Below, piece by piece: positions 43,053-51,451 of a DNA stretch of 64,000 nt. Each line of letters starts with the position of its first letter. The first letter of the stretch is position 1. Where the stretch lies: the NCBI GenBank assembly GCA_963675995.2, contig CAXXIY010000001.1, forward strand, positions 2,976,001-3,040,000, in the 5' to 3' direction. The DNA is from JAAFHB01 sp963675995. GTDB taxonomy: Bacteria; Bacteroidota; Bacteroidia; Bacteroidales; Prolixibacteraceae. The position numbers and the translations under genes are program-made. Below the pieces are notes generated by a model. That model saw nothing but the letters and a program-made list of their open reading frames with translations, had not been told where the DNA came from and made no database searches.

Positions 43053-45002
43053 CTATTCCTTAGATAATAATCTAACCTTTCCTATCTTACGGGGAACCCA
43101 GACCTGCATCTCTCCTTCACCCCGATTGGCCCACGAATAATAGGGGATAGCCGTAATCTCCCGGGTTGTTGTCGAGACTGATTCTCCATCGGATGAGGCA
43201 TCTACTACCGGAACTTTCGAATGGATCGTCATCACTCCACCCAGCAGTTGCTGATCAAACGAGGTTGAAAAACTGGCGTTATCCGGAAAAATAACATTCA
43301 TCGCTTTTCCATTGTTATCCGCATGTTCAAGGCAATACACCAAAGGACCACGTTGGAGAGCCGCAAGACCTTTGTTCTCCAAAATATTGCTGTTCGCTAT
43401 TACCCTTTCAACCATCATGGGGAGCTGAACCGAAATCTCATCCCCTTTTTTCCACTCGCGGTCAATAACGGCATACCCTTTTTCAATCTTATAATTGATT
43501 GAGGTCTTGTTTAATTGAATCAATATTGGGGCCCGCTCCGGTTGTAAATAGGTATAGGCATCGCCCGGTACCGGCTGGTTAACTGCCCAGCCCGGGATAC
43601 GTATCAATACGCGTTTTTTTATTTTTGATTCCGGTGAAATTGTAAGGATTATATTCCCATTCCAGGGATAATTCCCTTTTTGAGAAATTGTTATCCTGTT
43701 TTTACCGGCAGGGATCACTGTACTGCTGCTAATGAACAAATTTACATAAATAGCATCGGGAGCAGTTGCATAGATGTAATTTCCAATGGAGGCAACCAAG
43801 CGGGCAATATTCGAAGGACAGCAGGCGCATCCGAACCACTCACTTCTTGTATAATTGCCTTGTGAGGCCAAGGGATTGCCATAGAAGAATTTATCTCCGC
43901 TTAATGATAATCCGGCCAAAGCCCCATTGTATAGACTTCTTTCCAGAACATCGATATACTTGCTCTCTCCGGTCATTAAATTCATTCTCTGATTCCATAA
44001 AATCATCCCAACCGAGGCGCAGGTTTCGCAATAAGCACTCTCATTCGGTAGATCGTAATCTTTGGTAAAGCCTTCATTATGGCCTGAAGAGCCAATACCA
44101 CCCGTGATGTACATATTCTTCCCAACTAAATTCTCCCAGATACTGGAAAGGGCAGGGAGATATTTTGTTTCACCTTTTGCGGCTGAAACATCGGTAACGC
44201 CTGTATATAAATACATTGCGCGTACAGCATGCCCCTCGACTTTCTTTTGATCTTCGAAAGGAACATCATTCTGATCATATTTTGGATCCCTTTTTGCCCC
44301 TTTATAATACCCATGCCCACGTTGTTCGATAAACCACGAAGCCAGATCCAAATATTGCTTTTCATTTGTGGCATGATACAATTTTACCAATGCCAGTTCG
44401 ATCTCCTCATGTCCGGGAACCCAATGTTTCCCGGCTAACCGGAAGTTTGAATCGATGTGTTTCACCATTCGGATTCCAACATCCATCAGTTTTCGTTTTC
44501 CGGTAGTATTGAAATAGGCGATACCTGCCTCCAGTAAATGGCCCGTACAATAGGCTTCGTGCTTGTCCATATCGCTCCATCGGTTCTCCAATCCTGTCAG
44601 CGTAAAAAAGGTATTGATATAGCCATCAGGTTGTTGCGCAGCTGCAATTTTGTCGATCCAATCATCTGCCTTCTTTTCAATTTTGGCGTCCGGATGGTTC
44701 TTTAACGAATAGGCAATGGCTTCCAAGGCTTTATAGACATCTGAATCATCAAAAAATATTCCCTCGTGCTTTCCGGTTTTTGTAGCAGCCTTTTCAAAAT
44801 TACGGATTCGTCCCGTTTTTGTTTCGGTATAGTTGATGCAGGCATCGAGTGTGACGGTCGCGACAGTATTCATTTTTGGTGTCCAGAAGTTGTCGTTTAT
44901 GGTTACTTTGGAAAAATTAACTGGTAACATCTGAGCAACCGATTGGTAAGATAACAACAGCAGTGAAAAACCAAAGCTGTATATGATGATCAATATTTTC
45001 AT
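43053..45002 (-). CDS. GH127 beta-L-arabinofuranosidase-type protein
   Basis: This is an exported 649-residue protein of the DUF1680/GH127 family. A signal peptide precedes MLPVNFSKVTINDNFWTPKM, followed by an alpha/alpha barrel and C-terminal beta domains. The zinc-site signatures are visible: NESAYCETCASVG (the E-x-C pair) at about residue 320 and WFGCACCPSNIARLV at about 390 with the catalytic-type cysteine pair. Characterised relatives release beta-L-arabinofuranose from plant glycoproteins or pectin-like glycans. The gene directly follows (55-bp gap) an AraC-type regulator, which probably controls it. Confidence 0.92.
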   Translation of the reverse strand: MKILIIIYSFGFSLLLLSYQSVAQMLPVNFSKVTINDNFWTPKMNTVATVTLDACINYTETKTGRIRNFEKAATKTGKHEGIFFDDSDVYKALEAIAYSLKNHPDAKIEKKADDWIDKIAAAQQPDGYINTFFTLTGLENRWSDMDKHEAYCTGHLLEAGIAYFNTTGKRKLMDVGIRMVKHIDSNFRLAGKHWVPGHEEIELALVKLYHATNEKQYLDLASWFIEQRGHGYYKGAKRDPKYDQNDVPFEDQKKVEGHAVRAMYLYTGVTDVSAAKGETKYLPALSSIWENLVGKNMYITGGIGSSGHNEGFTKDYDLPNESAYCETCASVGMILWNQRMNLMTGESKYIDVLERSLYNGALAGLSLSGDKFFYGNPLASQGNYTRSEWFGCACCPSNIARLVASIGNYIYATAPDAIYVNLFISSSTVIPAGKNRITISQKGNYPWNGNIILTISPESKIKKRVLIRIPGWAVNQPVPGDAYTYLQPERAPILIQLNKTSINYKIEKGYAVIDREWKKGDEISVQLPMMVERVIANSNILENKGLAALQRGPLVYCLEHADNNGKAMNVIFPDNASFSTSFDQQLLGGVMTIHSKVPVVDASSDGESVSTTTREITAIPYYSWANRGEGEMQVWVPRKIGKVRLLSKE

Positions 45003-45057
45003 GTTTTTTTGTTTTGGGTTAAAAGTAACTAATAAAGTGATTGGAATCAGTTCCCCA

Positions 45058-45936
45058 TCAAATTGCCGGACCGTTTTTATATTCGGTAGGATTGATCCCG
45101 GTTTTTGATTTAAAGACCCTGCTAAAATAGAATATCGATTCGAACCCCAACCGGTAGGAGATCTCTTTGATGCTTAGGTTGGTGTTGATCAGTAGGTCTT
45201 TGGCTTGCCGAATCCGTAATGACAGATGATATTGTCCTGGTGAAATATTTGTATACTCTTTAAACATTTTACGGAAGATGGAATAATCAATATTTAAATC
45301 GAGAGCGAGTTTCTCCATATTCATATTTTTGTCGGTGTTCTCGCGGATGATCAGACAAGCTTTTTGAATGGTCTGCTCAATCTGTTTTCCTTTAAAATTC
45401 TCGTTCTTTTTGATAGAGATGATAGTACTTAGGATATAGATTACCAATCCGGAGCAAATTTGCTGATAACCTGTGCGTTCCATATCGACCAGATTAAACA
45501 GCTCATAAAAACTCTGCAACAGCCTTTCATTAAATCCGATATGAAAAACAGGGTTATTACCCGTAAAAAATTCATTCTCAAATATGTGGTTTGCGAAGGC
45601 TCCATTAAATCCTACATAATGTTCTTTCCACCCGGGACTAGACGGTCTGTAGCGGTGCCACATACCGGGAAATACAATAATTACCGAACCTTCTTTAACT
45701 TGAAAGTTGCCTGTTCGGGTTTCGAAGATCCCTTCACCGCTGGTAATGTAATTGATCTGAAATTCGTGAAGGATTCTGCCGTTTTCCCAGCTAAAACTAT
45801 ATTCGGACGGGTGCCCCGGTGGGGGATAGGAAGCGCCAGGGAGGATGTTGGCACAACCTGCCACATTGATATACAATCCCCAGTTTTTATCTTCATTGCT
45901 TTTTGTGGTATATTTAAAAAAGTCTTCCATTACCAA
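45058..45936 (-). CDS. AraC-family transcriptional regulator
   Basis: This 292-residue protein has an N-terminal cupin-like sensor domain (HEFQINYITSGEGIFETRTG and EGSVIIVFPGMWHRYRPS). The AraC-type double helix-turn-helix is at about 190-290: NMEKLALDLNIDYSIFRKMF, then SIKEISYRLGFESIFYFSRV and FKSKTGINPTEYK. The family usually activates sugar-utilisation genes. Here the neighbour is the GH127 glycosidase gene. It starts 7 bp from the hybrid kinase gene stop, so it could also belong to that transcript. A second ATG two codons in (MEDFF) is possible. Confidence 0.92.
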   Translation of the reverse strand: MVMEDFFKYTTKSNEDKNWGLYINVAGCANILPGASYPPPGHPSEYSFSWENGRILHEFQINYITSGEGIFETRTGNFQVKEGSVIIVFPGMWHRYRPSSPGWKEHYVGFNGAFANHIFENEFFTGNNPVFHIGFNERLLQSFYELFNLVDMERTGYQQICSGLVIYILSTIISIKKNENFKGKQIEQTIQKACLIIRENTDKNMNMEKLALDLNIDYSIFRKMFKEYTNISPGQYHLSLRIRQAKDLLINTNLSIKEISYRLGFESIFYFSRVFKSKTGINPTEYKNGPAI

Positions 45937-45942
45937 TTTTCA

Positions 45943-48900
45943 TTAAAAATGCTTTTTTATTATTGAAACTAATAAGTCGCCTCCAAATGGTTTCGATATA
46001 TAGTCATTGCATCCGGCTGCCAATGCTTTTTCCCGGTCGCCAATCAGCGCATAGGCCGTTTGAGCAATGATAACTACATCATTATTAAATTTTCTGATTT
46101 GCCTGGTTGCTTCATAGCCATCCATCTCCGGCATTTTAATATCCATCAGGATCAGATCGATTTCGGGGTCGTTCCGGCAGATTTCAACAGCTTCGATTCC
46201 GGTTTTAACTGTCAGGAATTTTTTACAATACTTTTTTAAACCTAGGGTAATGAGTAATTCAGAAGTTTCATCGTCCTCCGCAATCAAAATCTTGAGGTTG
46301 GAACTCTGAGAAGTTGAATCGTCTGTTATAGCTCCAACATTGTCATAATTCAGTTCCGATGGCTCGTTGTTATAGGGGAGGGTAAAATAGAAACATGAAC
46401 CTTTTCCCTCCTCGCTTTCAACCCAAATTTTCCCCCCCAGCATTTCAATATATGCTTTCGAAATTGACAAACCTAATCCTGCCCCTTGAAAAGCCCTTTT
46501 ATCTCCGATATCAGCCTGGATAAACCGGTCAAAAATAGCGCTCTGGCGGCCAACAGGGATTCCAATACCTGTATCCTTAACAAAAAATGTGAGTAGATTT
46601 GGTGTATATAGCGATGGTTCCTGTAGCGATGGTGCATGCGTCTCTACGGAACCCGGGAGATAACCAAATTCGATGGTCCCTTTCGGGGTGAATTTTATCG
46701 CATTTTTAATGAGATTTGTCATAATGGCATAAACTTTCTCCCGATCTGTTCTTATGATACTAAGTTTGGCCGGCAACGATTTTCTGAAGTGGAGCTGTAA
46801 TCCTTGTTTATCGGCTTCTTGCTTGAAAAAGTGATAGATGAACTCAATTTGTTCATTAATATTGGTAGGAGATACAGATATTTTCATTTGTCCCGATTCA
46901 ATTTTCGAAATATCAATGATATCATTAATGATATTGAGCATTCGGGCGCCGCTTTGCTCGATGATACTGATATATTCCTGTTGTTCTTCCCCGGATAGTT
47001 TAGGTTCCTTGAGTAGTCCGGCAAAGCCCAGAATACCATTCATCGGAGTTCTGATTTCATGTGACATATTGGCCAGAAAGGCTGTTTTCAATCGGTCGCC
47101 CTCTTCAGCTCGTTCTTTGGCATAAAGTAATTCCTGTTCCACCTGTTTAAGTGGGGTGATATCATAATTGACACCGACCATGCGCTGCGGTTTCCCGTTT
47201 ACATCGCGGATTACCTGAGCTTTAGACTTTAGAAAATGGATTGATCCATCTGGCCAGATTACTCTGAATTCTGAATCGTAATCTTTTTCGTGCGATAAAG
47301 CGAGAATTGCTTCACTCTCTGAACGAGCCTTATCGTTGGGATGGATCCCATTTAACCATGTTTCAAAATCAGTTGACAAAATTTCCTTTTTTCTCCCATA
47401 CAGGGAATACATCTGCTCATCCCATTCCAACTTGCTGTTTCCCAGATCCCAATCCCAAATTCCCACCTGTGCAGAATGTGTTGCCATCGAGATCCGTTCG
47501 TTGAGGCGAATGATCACTTCTTCTGAATTCTTGTGCTCAGTGATGTCCTGACAAGTGCCAACCGCTTTAAATGCAATTCCCTGATCGTCACAAACGATTT
47601 CCCAACGCTCCTCAATGAACTTTACAGAGCCATCGGGTGTTATGATGCGGTGTTCCATTACGTTAAAGGAGTAATTGCCAACTGAAGTCTTAAATGTTTC
47701 ATCCACATTTGTGCGATCATCGGGGTGAACAAAGGTTAAAAAACCTGGGTAGGTAGGTTTAAAGTTCTTCTGATTTACTCCAAAAATCCGGTAGGTCTCG
47801 TTAGACCAGATTACAGCCATTGTCAATAAATTGGTCTCCCAACTGCCAACTTTTGCCACAGACTGCGCCTGGATTAAGCGTGCTTCACTCTCTATCAACG
47901 CTTTCTCAGCATTCTTCCGTTTATTAATGTCAACATGGGTTCCGGACATTAAAAGTGGTTTGCCATTGATATCCCATTGATGAACCTGTCCCCGGTCAAG
48001 TACCCAGATCCAATCACTATTTTTGTGCCTCATTCTTAATTCCATCTCATAGAAATTGGATTCTCCCTTAAAGTGTTTCTTCAGCAATTTATTCGAAACA
48101 ATTAAGTCGCCGGGATGAATGAGTTTCATCCATGTTTTAATGGTGACAGGTGATAATTCGGCTAAGGTGTAACCAATTATTTCGGCCCAGCGGTTGTTTA
48201 GAAACAGTTCACCTGTCTGAATATTCCACTCCCATGAACCAGAATTGGTCCCTTCCAATATGGAGTCGAGCCTCCGTTTTTCATAGGAAAGAGACTCTTC
48301 TTCGCGCTTCCGATCCGTTATGTCTTTTTCGGCGCCACAATACCCTGCTAATTCACCGTTTTTATCAAACTCTGGAAATCCATTGCTTAAAAAGCAGACT
48401 TTATCCCCATTCTTATGGATCTTCCAATTCTCAAGATCCACAATTGGGCTTTTGGTTTCTTTGGCTTTTTGAAGATATGCCGAAATCCGTTCATGCTCCT
48501 CGGGAACAATCAGATCAAAAGGGCTCTTCCCGATAATCTCATTTGGGGTATATCCCAGTTTCTGTTCAGCCCTTTCAGAACAATAGCTATAATTTAAATT
48601 TTTATCTAATTCCCAAATCCAGTCTGTAGTACTTTGAATGATTGCATTGTTGCGCTCTTCACTTTTTTTAAGTGCTGTATGGGCTTTAGTTGCTTTTAGA
48701 TTTTCGAGGGCAATCCCTGTTATTATTTCGATATACACTTTAATAAAATCAAGAAATTGCCCTAATTTTTCTTTTGTCCAAATAGGTGTTTTTTCTACTG
48801 CCTCCAAGTAGGATTTTTCATCAAATCCGTAAATTTTTGCCTGTTTTCTGAAGAAATCCAGGTCGGGTTTTTCGAGAAAAAACTGACCGGTAAAGAAATT

Positions 48901-49227
48901 TGCCAAATGTTTTCCGTCAATAATAATAGGAAAGGCATTGTCTACCAAGCCGTGGGGACACTGATAACATATGGACGGATTGGCTTCCTGGATGTGTTCA
49001 AAGATGTACTGGTCGCTTTTAATACACTCCTTTTCGGATATCGGATGTTGACGATGAAATTTTGTGCAGATATCCTGCCAAGCTACTGCAGTTAATATTT
49101 TACCCTTGTTGTCAATGATTGCAGAGGGAAAAGGATGCAACAGATTCAGTTTTTCCTGTAACCGCTGAAATAAGGAGATGTCTATTAAATCCTCTAAATT
49201 ATAATCCATAGTGTCTGACATTTTCAA
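45943..49227 (-). CDS. Hybrid sensor kinase with PocR and PAS domains
   Basis: This 1094-residue hybrid kinase has an N-terminal PocR ligand-binding domain (about 10-180; cysteines in KECIKSDQYIF and SICYQCPHG). Four PAS-type domains follow (about 200-690). HisKA has NMSHEIRTPMNG. The HATPase has VKDTGIGIPVG and FQGAGLGLSISKAY, and the C-terminal receiver has LILMDIKMPEMDG and KPFGGDL. Within the HATPase, about residues 855-872 form an extra loop that the paralogue at 49352 lacks. Its DNA contains a REP half-site. There is no membrane segment, so it is cytoplasmic. It is the first of three kinases in this cluster. Confidence 0.93.
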   Translation of the reverse strand: MKMSDTMDYNLEDLIDISLFQRLQEKLNLLHPFPSAIIDNKGKILTAVAWQDICTKFHRQHPISEKECIKSDQYIFEHIQEANPSICYQCPHGLVDNAFPIIIDGKHLANFFTGQFFLEKPDLDFFRKQAKIYGFDEKSYLEAVEKTPIWTKEKLGQFLDFIKVYIEIITGIALENLKATKAHTALKKSEERNNAIIQSTTDWIWELDKNLNYSYCSERAEQKLGYTPNEIIGKSPFDLIVPEEHERISAYLQKAKETKSPIVDLENWKIHKNGDKVCFLSNGFPEFDKNGELAGYCGAEKDITDRKREEESLSYEKRRLDSILEGTNSGSWEWNIQTGELFLNNRWAEIIGYTLAELSPVTIKTWMKLIHPGDLIVSNKLLKKHFKGESNFYEMELRMRHKNSDWIWVLDRGQVHQWDINGKPLLMSGTHVDINKRKNAEKALIESEARLIQAQSVAKVGSWETNLLTMAVIWSNETYRIFGVNQKNFKPTYPGFLTFVHPDDRTNVDETFKTSVGNYSFNVMEHRIITPDGSVKFIEERWEIVCDDQGIAFKAVGTCQDITEHKNSEEVIIRLNERISMATHSAQVGIWDWDLGNSKLEWDEQMYSLYGRKKEILSTDFETWLNGIHPNDKARSESEAILALSHEKDYDSEFRVIWPDGSIHFLKSKAQVIRDVNGKPQRMVGVNYDITPLKQVEQELLYAKERAEEGDRLKTAFLANMSHEIRTPMNGILGFAGLLKEPKLSGEEQQEYISIIEQSGARMLNIINDIIDISKIESGQMKISVSPTNINEQIEFIYHFFKQEADKQGLQLHFRKSLPAKLSIIRTDREKVYAIMTNLIKNAIKFTPKGTIEFGYLPGSVETHAPSLQEPSLYTPNLLTFFVKDTGIGIPVGRQSAIFDRFIQADIGDKRAFQGAGLGLSISKAYIEMLGGKIWVESEEGKGSCFYFTLPYNNEPSELNYDNVGAITDDSTSQSSNLKILIAEDDETSELLITLGLKKYCKKFLTVKTGIEAVEICRNDPEIDLILMDIKMPEMDGYEATRQIRKFNNDVVIIAQTAYALIGDREKALAAGCNDYISKPFGGDLLVSIIKKHF
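46607..46647. repeat. REP half-site and short tandem repeat inside a kinase gene
   Basis: GCATGCGTCTCTAC (46634-46647) equals the right half of the local REP type, with GTAGCGATGGTGCATG as a degraded left half. Next to it a nonamer CCATCGCTA (minus strand) is repeated 15 bp apart. It corresponds to the extra loop in the HATPase domain. Confidence 0.6.
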
Positions 49228-49351
49228 AGGTTCAATAATTGCGATATTTTGAATTCGAAATTACAGGTTTTACCTATGAACTTCGATGAATGTTAGATTG
49301 AGTAGCTACTAAAGTCTTGATCCTGCTTTAATATAGAAATTTCCTTTTTCT

Positions 49352-51451
49352 TTAAAAATAGTGTTCTATTAATGCGGTTAAAGCTTTTTTATCGAAGGGT
49401 TTAGCGATGTAATTATTGCATCCTGCCTCAATGGCTTTTTCTCGATCGCCGACCAGGGCATAAGCTGTTTGAGCGATAATGATGACATCGTTGTTGAACA
49501 TTCTGATTTCCCTGGTGGCTTCATATCCGTTCATCTTCGGCATTTTAATATCCATCAGAATCAGATCCAGATCAGGATTCTTGCGGCAAACTTCAACTGC
49601 ATCGCTTCCTGTTCTTGCTTTTAGGATCTCTTTTCCGAACATTTTTACCCCTATTGAGATGAGTTTTTCATTTAAATCATCATCCTCTGCAATAAGTATC
49701 TTAAGGTTTTTCACCTTTTTCTGCTCTTCATTGATCATCTCCAGTTCATTAATTTCAGTTAGTTCAGGTTCTTTATGGTGGTAAGGAATCGTAAAATAAA
49801 AAGTTGAACCTTTCTCCTCCACGCTTTCAACCCAGATTTTGCCTCCCAGCATCTGAACATAGGCTTTCGAAATTGACAATCCCAATCCGGCACCCTGAAA
49901 AGCTCTTTTATCTCCAATATCAGCCTGAACAAAACGATCAAAAACTGCCTGTTGACGGTCTTGAGGGATCCCGATGCCACTATCTTTCACATAAAATGTC
50001 AATTGCCCTGTTGGTAGAACCAAAGAATCAGGGTAATATCCAAATTCAATCGAACCTGATGGGGTAAATTTAATGGCGTTTTTAACAAGATTGGTCAAAA
50101 TCGCATAAACTTTTTCTCTGTCAGTTGTAATGATGGCATGTTTAGATGGTAAGGATTTCTTAAAAAGAAGGAGTAACCCTTTATTTTCAGCCTCCTGCCG
50201 GAAGAAGTTATAGGTGTATTCGATCTGTTTGTTAATATTTGTTGGTGAAAGATAGATATTCATCTGACCCGATTCGATTTTCGAGATATCCACAATATCG
50301 TTTATGATATTGAGCATCCGATAGCCGCTCTTCTCGATGATACTGATATACTCCTGTTGTTCTTCTCCGGTTAACTTCTGCTCCTTCAGAAGTCCGGCAA
50401 ACCCCAGAATACCATTCATTGGAGTTCTGATTTCATGCGACATATTGGCCAGGAATGCAGTTTTCAGGCGGTCGCCCTCTTCGGCGCGCTCCTTGGCAAT
50501 GATTAGGTCTTGTTCCAATAATTTTCGGTCGGTAATATCTTGTGCGATACCGGATAAGAATGTTGGATATCCATTTTCATCAAATAGGGTTTCACCGTCC
50601 TCTGCCCAGATGTACCGGATGGTTTGATCAGGCAGAATAATCCGGAATTCCTGGGGTTTCCGTGCCAAAGATTCCGCTGAATTTAATGGCTTGAAAATGT
50701 ATAAATCATCAGGATGGATCACATTTTTAATAGCATCTTCAAATAATCCCGTATAGGAATCTCTGTCAATTCCAAAAATCTGAAACATCTCATCCGACAA
50801 TGTTACCTTATTTGTATTAATACTCCATTGCCAGTTCCCAAGATGGGCAACAGCCTGTGCCTTTTTCAGACCAGCCTCTGAGAGCCGGTATTTTTCCTCA
50901 CTTTCACGTAAGGTCTTTTCACTCCTTTTTCTGGCTAAATTCTCTTTTTGTAAATCACCATACAGTTTCAGCGTTTCGGCATGCGTTCTGTAAAGTTCAT
51001 AGGTCCGCTCTTCAACCAGCTCCTCCAACCGCTTTTTCTCATCGTGTTTTCTGGTATTGGCAGCTTTTATTTTCACCATTGCCCTAATCTGGGCTGTCAG
51101 CTCACTGGGGTCGATGGGCTTGGCCAGAAAGGCTTCTGCTCCGCAATCCAGCGCTTTAATTCGACTCTCTTTATCCCCTTTAATAGCGGTAACGAAAACT
51201 ACTGGGATGTTAGATAGCTCTTTATCTGCCTTCAATTGATTGCAAACTTCAAAACCATCCATTCCAGGCATCACAATATCCAGGAGAATTACATCAGGAT
51301 CTTCAGCCACAGCCAGCTCCAAGCCCCTCATGCCTGTCAATGCGGTCAGAACCAGAATGTCAGGAAACGATTCTCCGATAAGCGCCTTTATACTGATCAG
51401 ATTATCCTGATTATCGTCGATGGCCAGAATTTTTATCTCTCTATTTTCCAT
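49352..51451 (-). CDS. REC-PAS-kinase-REC hybrid sensor protein
   Basis: This product has about 699 residues from the ATG at 51451 (MENREIKILAIDDNQDN). The track frame extends 21 residues upstream without a domain. It starts with a receiver (ILAIDDNQDN, VILLDIVMPGMDG, FLAKPIDPS). A long coiled coil (about 130-190) and a PAS domain (HLGNWQWSINTNKVTLSDEM) follow. The kinase core is nearly identical in style to the neighbouring gene at 45943, and the protein ends with a second receiver (LILMDIKMPKMNG). It is soluble. It overlaps the 968-residue kinase gene by 11 bp and is probably co-translated, and may accept phosphate from it. Confidence 0.92.
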   Translation of the reverse strand: MENREIKILAIDDNQDNLISIKALIGESFPDILVLTALTGMRGLELAVAEDPDVILLDIVMPGMDGFEVCNQLKADKELSNIPVVFVTAIKGDKESRIKALDCGAEAFLAKPIDPSELTAQIRAMVKIKAANTRKHDEKKRLEELVEERTYELYRTHAETLKLYGDLQKENLARKRSEKTLRESEEKYRLSEAGLKKAQAVAHLGNWQWSINTNKVTLSDEMFQIFGIDRDSYTGLFEDAIKNVIHPDDLYIFKPLNSAESLARKPQEFRIILPDQTIRYIWAEDGETLFDENGYPTFLSGIAQDITDRKLLEQDLIIAKERAEEGDRLKTAFLANMSHEIRTPMNGILGFAGLLKEQKLTGEEQQEYISIIEKSGYRMLNIINDIVDISKIESGQMNIYLSPTNINKQIEYTYNFFRQEAENKGLLLLFKKSLPSKHAIITTDREKVYAILTNLVKNAIKFTPSGSIEFGYYPDSLVLPTGQLTFYVKDSGIGIPQDRQQAVFDRFVQADIGDKRAFQGAGLGLSISKAYVQMLGGKIWVESVEEKGSTFYFTIPYHHKEPELTEINELEMINEEQKKVKNLKILIAEDDDLNEKLISIGVKMFGKEILKARTGSDAVEVCRKNPDLDLILMDIKMPKMNGYEATREIRMFNNDVIIIAQTAYALVGDREKAIEAGCNNYIAKPFDKKALTALIEHYF

